Assembly: GCA_009760855.2 (NCBI GenBank)
Contig: WPIO01000008.1
Location: 11,814,001 to 11,878,000 of the forward strand
DNA length: 64,000 nucleotides
Reading direction: 5' to 3'
DNA from: Cristatella mucedo
Lineage: Eukaryota > Bryozoa > Phylactolaemata > Cristatellidae
Position numbers and translations under genes: made by a program
In this document: piece by piece, positions 13,352-46,439 of the stretch
Layout: every line of letters starts with the position of its first letter
Position numbering within the stretch: the first letter of the stretch is position 1
The notes under the pieces: generated by a model
The model's input: the letters and a program-made list of their open reading frames with translations, nothing else
The model's database searches: none
Told to the model about the DNA's origin: nothing

Positions 13352-36414
<23,063 letters not shown>

Positions 36415-39000
36415 ACGGTGCACCGTGCGACTGCCGGCGGAAGCTGAAAAGAGCCGCGAATCACGGCCGCTGAAGCCGTTGCAGAGGAGAATCCTGTGGC
36501 CATTTGCCTGAACGCTGTTGTCAGCTCAAGCTGCTGCCGCCGCCGCACGGGCTGCCAGTTGGTGGGTGGGTGGGTGGCCGATTTCGAGCTTCGGCGTGCG
36601 GGTCGCTCGGCCGGGCGTCGGCCTCACGATGGCGACGGCGCAGGCAGTGCATCAGGATGCTGCCTCCGGATCCGACAGCTGTAGCGACGGCCGCGACAAA
36701 AAGGAGCCGCCTCCCGACATCGGCCAGTCGAAGGCTGATCTCTCTCTCTCGCTCGCTGCGAAAAACGGCGGAGGTGCATCGACCGACTGAGAAAAGCAAC
36801 AGCCACTGGTGGTAGTAGTTAGTGTCTTCGGTTATTATTTATTTTTGTAAGGCTGCTGCCGCATGTCTTATCGTTTCCTGTCGTGGCCACAGGATCGCGA
36901 CTTCGGATGCCTGTCTTGTCCCCAAGGGCATGTCAAGGTCTAGTCACTGGCATCTGCGTGCCTGCATGCCGTGAAGACTAGGCAGCAGTCAGGCGAATGC
37001 GCGCGTGCTCGGGCGACATGGCGAGTGTGCGCTCAAGATTATGGAAGTCAAGCTGATGCCCTGCGCTAGAGCCAAGCCATTTGCAAACGCTGGGCATCCG
37101 TGTCGTCTAAGCTGAGCATGTGCCTGTTAGTCGGGACGTTAACCTCTGTCCCTCCCCCTCATCTTCCTTCCCTTGCCTATCCTCTTTCGACCCTTGCTGT
37201 GTGTCATGTATTTTACATTTGACTGTCACAACTCCCGTCTGCAATACTGGTTGTCAAAGACTGCCTATTGACCAGTCATTTATAACAGTCAAGCATAACC
37301 GTCAGAGCCATTTTAGACTTTGACTATTATAATAAATTAATTTTTCACGATTTTGCACCTTCCTTGAGGGTGGAGACTGTTTGCCTGTTACCTGCTTGGA
37401 CGCCGAGGACCGGCCACTAATTAGTAAGCTGACTACTTGGCAGGTCGACTAGTCAATTGAGCAGGCTTTCAGCTTACCACGATCTGCTTTCGGCAGGCTG
37501 TTGGTGCAGATGGAAAGAACTAAAAAATTGATACAAGTGTGCAGCTCCTGTTTTTGCTTAGCGCTTGTCGGGCAAACAAGGTCCGCCAACCGAAGCTACA
37601 TATTTAGACGCGAAAGCTTAGTCAGACAGCCGTTGTCTGCGCTGTTTCTGAGCCATAGTCGGCCTTGTGTGCAAAGATTGTTCTAGAGATGCTGCTGCCA
37701 CGTCTGGAACTGCGTGCCACAAATGATGTAGCAGGGTGCAAAGCAATTCTTCCCCGGTAATGCCGTTCAGCCATTGCATTCCGGCACTCGAAAAGATGCC
37801 CGTATCCTATCGGGTTTGTCATTGTGGTGCCTTTTGTTGCGGTCCATACCATACTAGCTCACAATTTGTGGGCTTTTTTACGGTAAGAATTGCAGAAGCA
37901 CAGCTACATTGTAACATGTGCCGGGCCCTTGCTTTGGTTGGCTAATACCTATGCATTCCTTAGAGCACCGTAAGTTCCCGATTCCTTTGATGTCCTTGAC
38001 TGGCTGCCATCCGAAGGCCTTCAAACTGCTACTGAGTCATTGGCAGGGGGGTGGGTGGGTGGAGAGTGGGGTGGACGTTGCCGTGATGAAGCCAAGGAGA
38101 ACACACCGGGTCCTCACCTGAGGCCTCACCCGTCCATTGGAAGGCTGAATGAAGGGTGTACCGGGCGACTTGGCTGGCAGGCAGGCACCACTTCTGGCCG
38201 GCACAGGGGAAGCCCAAAGCCACCTGGACCCCCCCTCGTCTACAGGCAGGCTTTCTGCACTACATGTACGAGCAGGCTTCCCTGCCCTGCGTCTACGGGT
38301 TGGCCTTCTGCCTTGCGTGTACTGGCAGCACATGCAGCACCAGGCCTATAGCACAACCGCATTTTGATGCCATTGATTCGCCGGTTGTAGGAAAATGTCA
38401 TTTTTATTAATAGAACAGTACGTTGCAATAAAGTTGGCACCAGCTGCCTACCGTCATCGACCAGCTGTTTTCACGGGGGGGGGGGGAATAGGCTGGGCTA
38501 CTTTCGCTCGGTGCTCAGGTCTTGGTAGGGTTGGCAAGTGTCTGTAACGTCAGCAGCCACTGCATTGGCTGCAAGTGTTACAGTACGCTCAGATGTACTA
38601 TAATATAGAGATTCCTTTTTGCCTTGCTGTATTTATGCAATTTTCGAAATTGCGTTCGTTCGGCAGTTTCGTAGTCCAATGCAAAGACAAGCTCACAGCT
38701 GAACGCTGCCAAACGGCAGCTCGGGAAGCTTTTCGTTGACCGGCATGCAACACTATGCCACTACCGAATTACATATACTATACATGTGAATCTACATACT
38801 GTATATAGGATATAGGGTATTTTCCTGTATATAACTGCATTTATAGGATGTTCGTATATATGCGCACTTTGTATATCTACATAGCTGGCACGAAAACCTT
38901 GCACAACCCTGTTCTTTTAGCTCGATCGTACCGCCGGCTAAATTAACGAAGGAAAAGCCACTCTAGATTAAATGAAGACACGCAATAGCTAAAGTAGTTT
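36415..39000. other. unc5 3' UTR and downstream flank
   Basis: No exon or mobile element recognised. The stretch includes a G-run at 38475-38486 and two AATAAA signals. Open frames here are short and lack domain features. Confidence 0.5.
37331..37336 (+). promoter_or_regulatory. Polyadenylation signal AATAAA, likely unc5
   Basis: AATAAA about 917 bp after the unc5 stop, in an AT-rich stretch, with no further coding between. A second AATAAA is at 38427-38432. Either could end the transcript. Confidence 0.4.
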
Positions 39001-39620
39001 ATTAGGAATAATAAAAAATTACTAATTTTAATAGCGTATTGCTCCTCCATGATTTTTGTAACTGCCTGCAGTCCACCGGGAATCGATCCCGATAAATGTG
39101 CACACAGTTCTCAGACAATGTTACTCCATTCCGGCAAAATTTTGTAGAGTCGGTCCAGTATATCTTTGCAGGATGGATTGGTCTCCAAGGATCGATAGAT
39201 TGGTCTCCACATCTGCTCTGACTCCTGACATAGATGTGTAAGTGGATATAAATCTTGGCTCTTTACCAGACCACTCCAGGACTTGAAAATCCACAGAATT
39301 GTGTATCACTCAGCTGATGTGCAATGCCGGTGCGTACAGATAAAGCACTATCAAGGTATTGCTAAGTAGCGGCTTCCTCTTAGCAACTCTCAAATGCATC
39401 CCTTACTCGTTGAGACTATTCCTAATGGTTCTCGGACTGACGGTAATTCCGGCACAGAGTGTAAACTCTTTGCTCTGCTTGGGTTTACCTTTTGAAGAAT
39501 GCTGATCGTAGTAATGTAGGGCGCCTCTGCTGGTTCTCCTACTTCTCTCGGCAGCATTTCTTGATGAAGTTGACCGCCAGATCCCACACGAGCCTCTTGA
39601 CACGCCCAGGCATTGCTAGC
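39000..39620 (-). mobile_element. Tc1/mariner-type transposase relic
   Basis: The minus strand reads ITVSPRTIRNSLNE, then a stop and RVAKRKPLLS, the helix-turn-helix end and start of the catalytic region in Tc1 transposases (S-x-R-T-I-R-R-x-L-x-E, then G-R-V-A-R-x-K-P-L-L-S). Nearer 39060, NHGGAI in another frame recalls the C-terminal K-G-G-A-T. The middle with the DDE residues is deleted. Inactive. Confidence 0.5.
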
Positions 39621-39758
39621 ACACTGCTAAATGGCGTCTGGTCCTAGCTGTGTGAGAGATGTCGTCATGTAGACGTACATAGCCGTCGGTCATACGGGCT
39701 TCCCTTAAGGTATGTATGCCTCGAGGTTTCATGTTTAGCCCGCTTCTTTTCACTATCC

Positions 39759-39844
<86 letters not shown>

Positions 39845-40890
39845 ATCCATGACTTCATCGCCAGGCGTAATCTTGGCTGCTTTCGTTTCAGCGCCGATGC
39901 CACAGCCAGCGTCACCTATCCTTCGCCACTTCTTTGCCTTGCTCAGTATCCGACTCTGTTTCCTGAAGCCTGCATCGACGACATTTGCATTCGAATGGCC
40001 ACTAACTTCCTGAAGTTTCAACTACAAGACCAACATTGGGCCGAAAAATGGGGGCCTGCTTGGACAAGAAAATTACAGTCAAATTACTTGATTATATCGC
40101 ATCTTGGTTATACGTTGGTGATATCGCTTCAAGATTAAAGCAATCCTCTGTATTCAGAACACCCGGCCCATGCCCTTAACCGTCTGCAACTAATGCAAAA
40201 ATCTGCGTCTAGTCTGGTCTGCCGTCAACAATGCAGCTGCCCTATCTGTCTGGAGGAGCAAAGAGGTCAGATAGATAGGTAGGCTAGCAGACAAGAATGA
40301 AGCGACCTATGAACTAGAGCGCGGGAATGCTGAAGCCGATTCGATGTTTGATCAGGAGCTAGTCTCGTGCTCTCTCGCCAGCCGCTCTCCGGCTTCCAGT
40401 CGCCCAGTCGCTGTCACTAGCACTAATATAAAAAAAGTTTTGTGATTCAGCTTTCAGTTCGTAGATACCGGTAGTCAGTAACTCGCTTGTGGCTTCGGCC
40501 GCTGCCTGCTGTGATTACCCATCGCTTAAGTGTAAGCAAGTCAAATTTAAGTCAAATTTAAGACGCATCTGTTCTATTCAGCTTTCCCTTCGCCCCTCCC
40601 CCGATGAATGTGTCCTTTTTTAGCTTTGCTTGCTTGACCTGTGCATGACTCAGTGCATGCTACTGGCCAGAGGTTCTAATTTCAGGTGGGTCTGAGTGTC
40701 TTTACTTATCCTTTAGCATGCTGGCCTAAGCATGCAATTTGTTCGCTTTTGTATGCTTGTCTAATAATGGCGCCTCGAGTTTTAATAACCCTTGATTATT
40801 GATTCTCTTCCAGTTGAGTTGTAAAGCGTCAAGATAGAGATTTGGGTCTCTTAGGGTGCAATACAAAAGATCTTTTATTATTATTATTAA
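39620..40890 (+). mobile_element. LINE family A, degraded RT copy with internal CT microsatellite
   Basis: Before the microsatellite it reads SPLLFTIHT, after it DFIARRNLGCFRFSAD and ACIDDICIRMATNFLKFQ. These align with PVLFTVYTL, DVIAKHNLGFHFYADD and ACIDDIRTWMAANFLKL in the better copy. The CT tract at 39765-39842 sits exactly between. The catalytic YADD is changed to SADA. A divergent hairpin tail lies at about 40820-40858. Confidence 0.75.
39765..39842. repeat. CT microsatellite inside a LINE A reverse transcriptase
   Basis: About 39 CT units located where family A has ACTCTCCCTCTTGC. Confidence 0.95.
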
Positions 40891-40999
40891 TTTAATTGAA
40901 CTGCCATAACCGTAGCATCGCGAGTTCCACGCGGAGCTACCGATACGATACTGATACTGGATGGGTGGCATGTCTCCAAAATTTCAGATTGGTGATTAG

Positions 41000-41128
41000 C
41001 CCAGAAGTTAAGATGCTCGCTCTTCCCAACCGAGGTCGTGGGTTCGAATCCTGCAGCGGGGGATTCTGTATCGCAGACTGCAAGCGATGATGACAGTCTT
41101 TATAGCTCTTCTGCCGCTATAAAAAAAC
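41000..41128 (+). mobile_element. tRNA-derived SINE family 1, variant copy
   Basis: TTAGCCCAGAAGTTAAGATG as a degenerate A box, GGTTCGAATCC as an intact B box, then a diverged 3' body (GCAAGCGATGATGACAGTCT, CTTCTGCCGCTAT) and an A run. It lacks the AGGCTGTTTAATCAG end. Confidence 0.68.
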
Positions 41129-41129
41129 C

Positions 41130-41960
41130 TTAACTCAGCTTCCCTGTGGCCAGATGCGTGACGGTGCCTGAAGCGTCTCTCCTGCCGCCTCTCGCTTGCC
41201 GACTCCGACGTCTTGGCCGCGTCAACTGACCCCGCCGGTATGGAGCGTTCGTACGTGCAGTGCGTCGTCATGTCTCTAAGTTTTGAGAATTCGCCAGGTT
41301 GGTTGAAGGCCGGTCTTGGGCGGTCCAGCCCCTGGCCGCACAGAGACAGGTTCGCGATCCATAGCCATTTCCAGACCACGGCTCTTGGCCCGACGTTCCG
41401 GGCCTGGCCGGTTCGTCCACTGTCCGAGCCAAGACGTGCTGCCAGAGGCTGCTATGTCTCGGGCATACCCCGGCTAGGTTACCAGCTGCCGCCTACGCCA
41501 CACAAAGGCTGAGACCGTTTGCCACATGCAGAGTCACTGCCGGCCGATGCTGCATGCAATCACGGCCCGACACAACCTGGCTCTGGGCCGCCTAATCGGA
41601 GCTCTTCCTGCCACTTCACGCTGCTGCCTCTCGGCCTTCCCGCTCGCCGGGGGGGGGTCCGGTTTTCAAGCCGGACCTGGTCATTGACAACGGCACCGAC
41701 GCGTTCATCGTCGACGTGACAGTGCCGTTTGACGGCAGCAAGGATGCCCTGTTGGTGGCAGCTCGAAAAAAAGGTTGAAGAGTACCGAGTCATAACCCGG
41801 TCTCTCCTAACCGCTGGCTACCGGACGGCAGTAGTGATGCCCTTCGTGGTGGGCACCCTCGGTAGCTGGTGGCCCGATAACGAAGGCTGCCTGACCGACC
41901 TCAGCATTGCACGTGCGGAAAGGGCTTCATAGCAGCAGCTATGCGTTCCAGGCGCCATTT
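41130..41960 (+). mobile_element. Relic of a LINE with a C-terminal restriction-like endonuclease (R2/NeSL-type)
   Basis: 41519-41932, with one frameshift in the G run at 41648-41656, gives a Zn-knuckle-like HAITARHN segment. It then gives KPDLVIDNGTDAFIVDVTVPF, the PD...D core of the restriction-like endonuclease at the C-terminus of R2, NeSL and related elements. It continues KVEEYRVITRSLLTAGYRTA and PFVVGTLGSWWPDNEGCL, also typical of that family's C-terminus. The upstream part (41213-41512) is broken by stops. This is unlike families A and B, which use an apurinic-type endonuclease. Confidence 0.7.
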
Positions 41961-42066
41961 CCGGGTAGGAAGCCGTGCGGTCCCTGTTCATGAACCGGAA
42001 GTCGCGAGTAGAACCCACGGCTCCGGCAGAACAGGGCTCCGCTGGTTAATGTACGTATAGGTTGTA

Positions 42067-42145
42067 GGACATTTCCCCCGGGTGGTCCCTAAGACATTTC
42101 CTCCCCCGGACATTCCCCCCCCGGGGTAAGACATTTCCCCCTATG
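42067..42145. repeat. Four copies of a GACATTTCCCCC motif
   Basis: GGACATTTCCCCCGG (42067-42081), GACATTTCCTCCCCCGG (42093-42109), GGACATTCCCCCCCCGG and AGACATTTCCCCCTATG, spaced by 18-26 bp. Confidence 0.8.
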
Positions 42146-42171
42146 TTGATGAATGTATAACTGGGAATACA

Positions 42172-42290
42172 CATATATATATAACTATATATATATATAT
42201 ATATAGTTATATATATATATATATATATAGTTATATAGTTATATAGTTATATATATAGTTATATAGTTATAGTTATATGGTTATACATAT
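42172..42290. repeat. AT / AGTTAT microsatellite
   Basis: ATAT runs broken by regularly spaced AGTTATAT blocks. Confidence 0.9.
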
Positions 42291-42348
42291 ACATGATCAG
42301 ATGAAGTTCACGCTTTATTAAAATAAAATCAACTCAGTATAAAAAAAA

Positions 42349-42519
42349 TCCTACCTGATTAAACAGCCTCTTTTTGTATAGCGACAGAAGAGCCTTTACG
42401 GCTATCACCACCACTTGTAGTGGCGATAAAGGATCGCCCACCGCAGGAATCGAACCCACGACCTCGGAACCGAGGTCGTGAAAGCAACCGCCTTACCTAG
42501 TGTGCCATCGTGGCTCACC
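42349..42519 (-). mobile_element. tRNA-derived SINE family 1
   Basis: The minus strand has an A-box-like TGGCACACTAGGTAAGGCGG and a B box GGTTCGATTCC about 40 bp later. The family 3' body follows (GGTGGTGATAGCCGTAAAGG, GAGGCTGTTTAATCAGGTAG). This is the best-preserved copy seen. Confidence 0.83.
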
Positions 42520-43289
42520 ATAATTAGAAGTATGGATGGATTGGAAGGATGGTTTCTAATGGAGCCAGCGGCGGCGGTTTCGGCAATTTTTTGCAAGGCA
42601 GGCGTTCAGTTTAGTAACTACTGCAACTGATTCTGATCTCGTTAACGACGAGTACAGCTGTATTCCGCTAGCACCGAAGTGATAGTCAATGATTGCCACG
42701 GGCCTGCGGTGCTCTCACCAGAGACACTTATCAGAGCTGCTCAATGGGCTCACAGTAATCAGCACATGGCAGGTAGAACGCACGTACGCGTCCGCCCCAC
42801 AAAGCCCAGAGCCAGCTCCGCAGGCTCGCTACAGTGCCGCTCCGGTATAATCCACCGGTAAATAGTTAGCACCACGCCAGAAACCACGTGCAGTTCCCAA
42901 AAATCAAGCACGGCGACGCGCTGCCATCTTATCGCGGCTTCCCCTCTCCTTGCTCGCCTTAGTGGAGTGGGCGTCAGATCCACCATGAGCTGACTATCCT
43001 CCCAGGAACGTCAGATCCACCCTGAGCTGACGCTTCTTCGGCCTGCAAAATGAGGGAGATAGTGCAGCCGGCGGCGACACAGCAACTCGATGCTCAGCTT
43101 GAGCATCGACCAAGTAGGATCCGCATCGCGAGAGAGATCGAAGAGGATAACATTTCGTTTGAGGTCACTACGTCGACAGGCGTCCGGCGGTGCCTGCGAA
43201 CCTGACCACTGCACGGTCCACACAGCCTGCAAGCCTTTCGTAAACCGTGGCAAATGAAGGCAGCCTTCTCGCAAAAGCTGACTGGCGTA

Positions 43290-44235
43290 GTTCACCGATG
43301 GAGGACCTCGATCGGTCCAGCAGACGGGGTACCGGCATTGTTCAAATCCTACTTGTCCGATCGCGCTCAATCAAGTCGTGCGGTTAACATGTGTCATCCA
43401 GCAAACCGGTCTTCTGTGGAGTTCCACAAGGGCCCGTGCGTACTCGGTCATTCGCTGTTCTCCATTTACACCGAATCTCTCAGAAAAGGTGATTCGGGCG
43501 CTTGTCATCGGCTATCAATTCTATGGTGATGATACCCACCTGCACCGGTCATTTAAACCATCTGAATCAGCTGCAATTACTTAGAAACTGAATGCCTGCC
43601 TTGCAGACATTCGACCCTGAATACGTCGGCCAATTTTCCTAAGCTAAACGACGATAAAAACCAAACTCCTACTCATAGGACACACAGCAAGCGTGCGGCT
43701 AGATAAAGAGCCTTTGCTCTTGTAGTTGGTGATGCTGTTGTGCGACCTCCATCGCGTACTCGTAATTTAGGTGTCCTTTTTGATAATTGCTTAAAGTTGG
43801 AAGACTTCATTAAGACGACCGCTTCCACCGTAGCCACCATGTTCGATCCATGTCTAAGATTAACGACTGCCTACTGCAGTGGCTTGCTAAAAATACATCC
43901 GTGCTCTGCGTCGTTCTGTCTAGGCTGGACTACTGTAATTTCCTTTTGGTGTGCTTACCAAAAAAGCCACAAAGCCTCTGCAGCTGATGATAAATAGGGC
44001 TGCAAGGCTAGTCAGCAAATCCCAGGGGTTCAGCCAAGTGTCATTCGCTGAAGGAGCTGCAATGTTTGACGCACAAGGCCCGCCATGACATGGCTCTTTC
44101 TTGCTAAACTGCTGCACCGGCTTCAGCGTCCTCATGCTCTCAGTTCCTCTATAGACAATGCAGGCTGTGTATCGGCTGTTCCATTCCTTCGTTTACAGAC
44201 TTATGGAGACAGGAGGCTTTGTTATGCAGGTCATA
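43290..44235 (+). mobile_element. LINE family B fragment, left part (split by a SINE)
   Basis: Reads FKSYLSDRAQSS, VLGHSLFSIYTESL and YGDDTHLHRSFKPSESAAIT, aligned with the family B copy at 57350-57580. The catalytic YADD is YGDD. It continues to the RT C-terminus and is cut by a SINE at 44242-44428. Its other part is 44429-44730. Confidence 0.78.
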
Positions 44236-44241
44236 GACTGG

Positions 44242-44380
44242 TGACGCCGAGCTGGTTTGGTCCAGCGGTTAAGGTGCTCGCCTCGACCAAGATCTGGCTG
44301 ACGTCATGGGCTCGAGCCCCGAGGCATGTGTAAAGCGCCTGAATAGAGAATAAGTTCTCCGGGGACGCTATGCAATTGAG

Positions 44381-44428
<48 letters not shown>
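44242..44428 (+). mobile_element. tRNA-derived SINE family 2, inserted in LINE B
   Basis: A box region TGGTTTGGTCCAGCGGTTAA, B box GGGCTCGAGCCCC, then GTGTAAAGCGCCTGAATAG, the tail shared with LINE A, and AT/AG repeats. AGACTGG flanks both ends (44235-44241 and 44429-44435). Confidence 0.85.
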
Positions 44429-44431
<3 letters not shown>

Positions 44432-44730
44432 CTGGAATTCATTTCATAATTCTTAAGCAATGACATGTCTACTTCTAACGACTGTGGCGCTTCAACTCCA
44501 CCCGTGCTGAGACGCTATTTCCACGCTACTTCCTCGATCACTTCCTCGACTGCCCTTGTGACTCAGCTAGGCTTCTCACTTTGTCTTTGTTGCGTTAGAT
44601 CTGTTGGCCACGGCACGCCACCGAAAGCCGCTTAGGCTCTGAGTGCACCATAAAAAACTCTCCAGCTCACCACCCACTTGGCCCTTGTGGCTTTGTAGAG
44701 TTACAGACGGAGATACATGATACGATTCCA
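44429..44730 (+). mobile_element. LINE family B fragment, right part with 3' end
   Basis: Resumes the family B sequence right after the SINE (GAATTCATTTCATAATTC against GGAACTCGCTTCCACAATTC) and ends in the B 3' UTR (GAGTTACAGACGGAGATACA). Together with 43290-44235 it is one element. Confidence 0.78.
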
Positions 44731-45557
44731 ATTAATAGGCAGTTGTTAATGAGTCAAGCTGAGATGGAGCATGCTAGGTAGTGTAGGGAGCCGTTTGATC
44801 TAGCCTGTAATCCGTCCTATGCCCTGCCGGAGGCTACCACTCGATTTATGACCTCGGCCTCGTGTTCTAATGAGAGCCTGGCGGCAGCTGAATTAGATTT
44901 AAGGATCACGTTGTCGGTTGGTCAGGTCGAGCTGAGCCCATTGTTACGGCCGCCGCACGGGCTGCCGAGAGCTCAGAGACGCCCTGCTCTCATCCGGCCA
45001 CTACAGCCATCTTATCCTCGAACCATGTGGACGAGTGCGCTCTCACCCACACTGGTTTACTGGCTGCGTTCGTGGCTCGTTTGAAATGGAGTTGCTGGCG
45101 TTCTTCGCAGCCGTACGTGAGCTGGATCGACTCGAGCGCAGGCGCTCCTAGACCGGCGTTTATGATTCAGCAATACTTTGACCCTACGAATTACGATGCT
45201 TCGGCGTTACTAGCATAGCTTTGTTACTATGGAGGAAGACTTGCAATGCTGCCACGAAACCGAGCGAAGGGTCGCGACCGGCCCCTTGAGTAGGCCGGGG
45301 GGGTTAAGTGGCATGTCACTAGTAGTAGCATTAGCCCCCTTCCCCCACTGAAGGCCTAGCGGAGCGCCAATTTACCCCTCTAACTCGAAGCCTCTCCCGG
45401 CGGGCGTAGCCCTTGCCGAACCCTAGTTTTGGTTCCACTTAGCTGATAGTGAGTGCCGGGCTGCCGAAGCCATCTGACTCGCTCTTTCAAGCTTGCTACC
45501 TTCGCCAATAAGGTCTCATTCTCGATCACATGTTTTCCGCGATTGCCCGCTGTCAAC

Positions 45558-46300
45558 TATGTAATGTAACGTATCTCCGTCTGTAACTCCACAAAGCCAT
45601 AAAGACTATGTGGGAGTGTTTTATATACCGCAATCACGGCCTAAGCGGCTTGCGACACTTCATCTCACGAAACAAAGAGAAAGTGGGAAGCATAGCAGAA
45701 TCAGGAGAGCAGTTGAGGTAGTGAGTAGCACGGAAGTGGCAGCTCAGGACCGATGTAAAGAATGAGCCATAGTCGGCAGTAGGACAGTAGTTATCGTTTC
45801 GTAAGAATTGGGGTAGCGAGCTCCATGGTCTAGGACCTACAGAGCCAAACTTCTGTCGCCAACGGTCTTAAAGCTGAGGAATGGTACAGCTAATTTATCG
45901 TCCATACAGAACCTGAAGGCACGAAGAGGCTGAAACTGGTGCAGCAGTTCAGCTAGGTGTGGAGGAGCCAAGCCGCGGCGGGCCTTGTGGGTCAGTGTAA
46001 AAATTCTGTATCCGTTGATCAACCGGCATTCATCCTAGCTCTTTTAGCAAAGGAGACACGTGCTCAAACCTCTGGAACTTGAAGACTAGCCTTGCAGCCC
46101 TATTCATAGCCAGCTGCACTCGCCTAGGTGCTTTCTTTGGTAGCCCAGCCAAAAGGGAAGTACAATAACCAAGCCGAGATAGAACTAAGGAGCTAGTTAC
46201 ATTTTTTTGCAAGCCACTGTGGAAGACAGCTCCTAATCTTAGATAGGGATTGGACGTGATTTTATTGCAAGATTCTGAAAGTTTGAGCATTTGCGGATCT
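45558..46300 (-). mobile_element. LINE family B, 3' fragment
   Basis: The minus strand reads TSSLVLSRLGYCTSLLAGLP and RAARLVFKFQRFEHVSPLLK, as in the copy at 57900-58060, then the 3' UTR ending CAGACGGAGATACGTTACAT. Degraded with indels. Confidence 0.82.
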
Positions 46301-46439
46301 CATTCACTCGCCAGTGAATGCGTCCCTTCCGTATTATCGAAATTCACATGCGAATTTCAAAACCTTTAGACGGACTCGTGTTCTCTTGGGGCTCGTGGGC
46401 ATGACCCCAGTCGCAACTGAGGTCATACATGCGACCAAA

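Noticed and set aside
42349-42519. Genuine tRNA gene
   Set aside because: The B box is good but the acceptor stem does not pair and at least four other copies share the same non-tRNA body; it is a SINE.
42860-43290. Minus-strand frame with LFDLSRDADPTWSMLKLSIE
   Set aside because: Looks like it could be a piece of a retroelement or gene, but I cannot place it in a family and it is broken by the LINE B junction.
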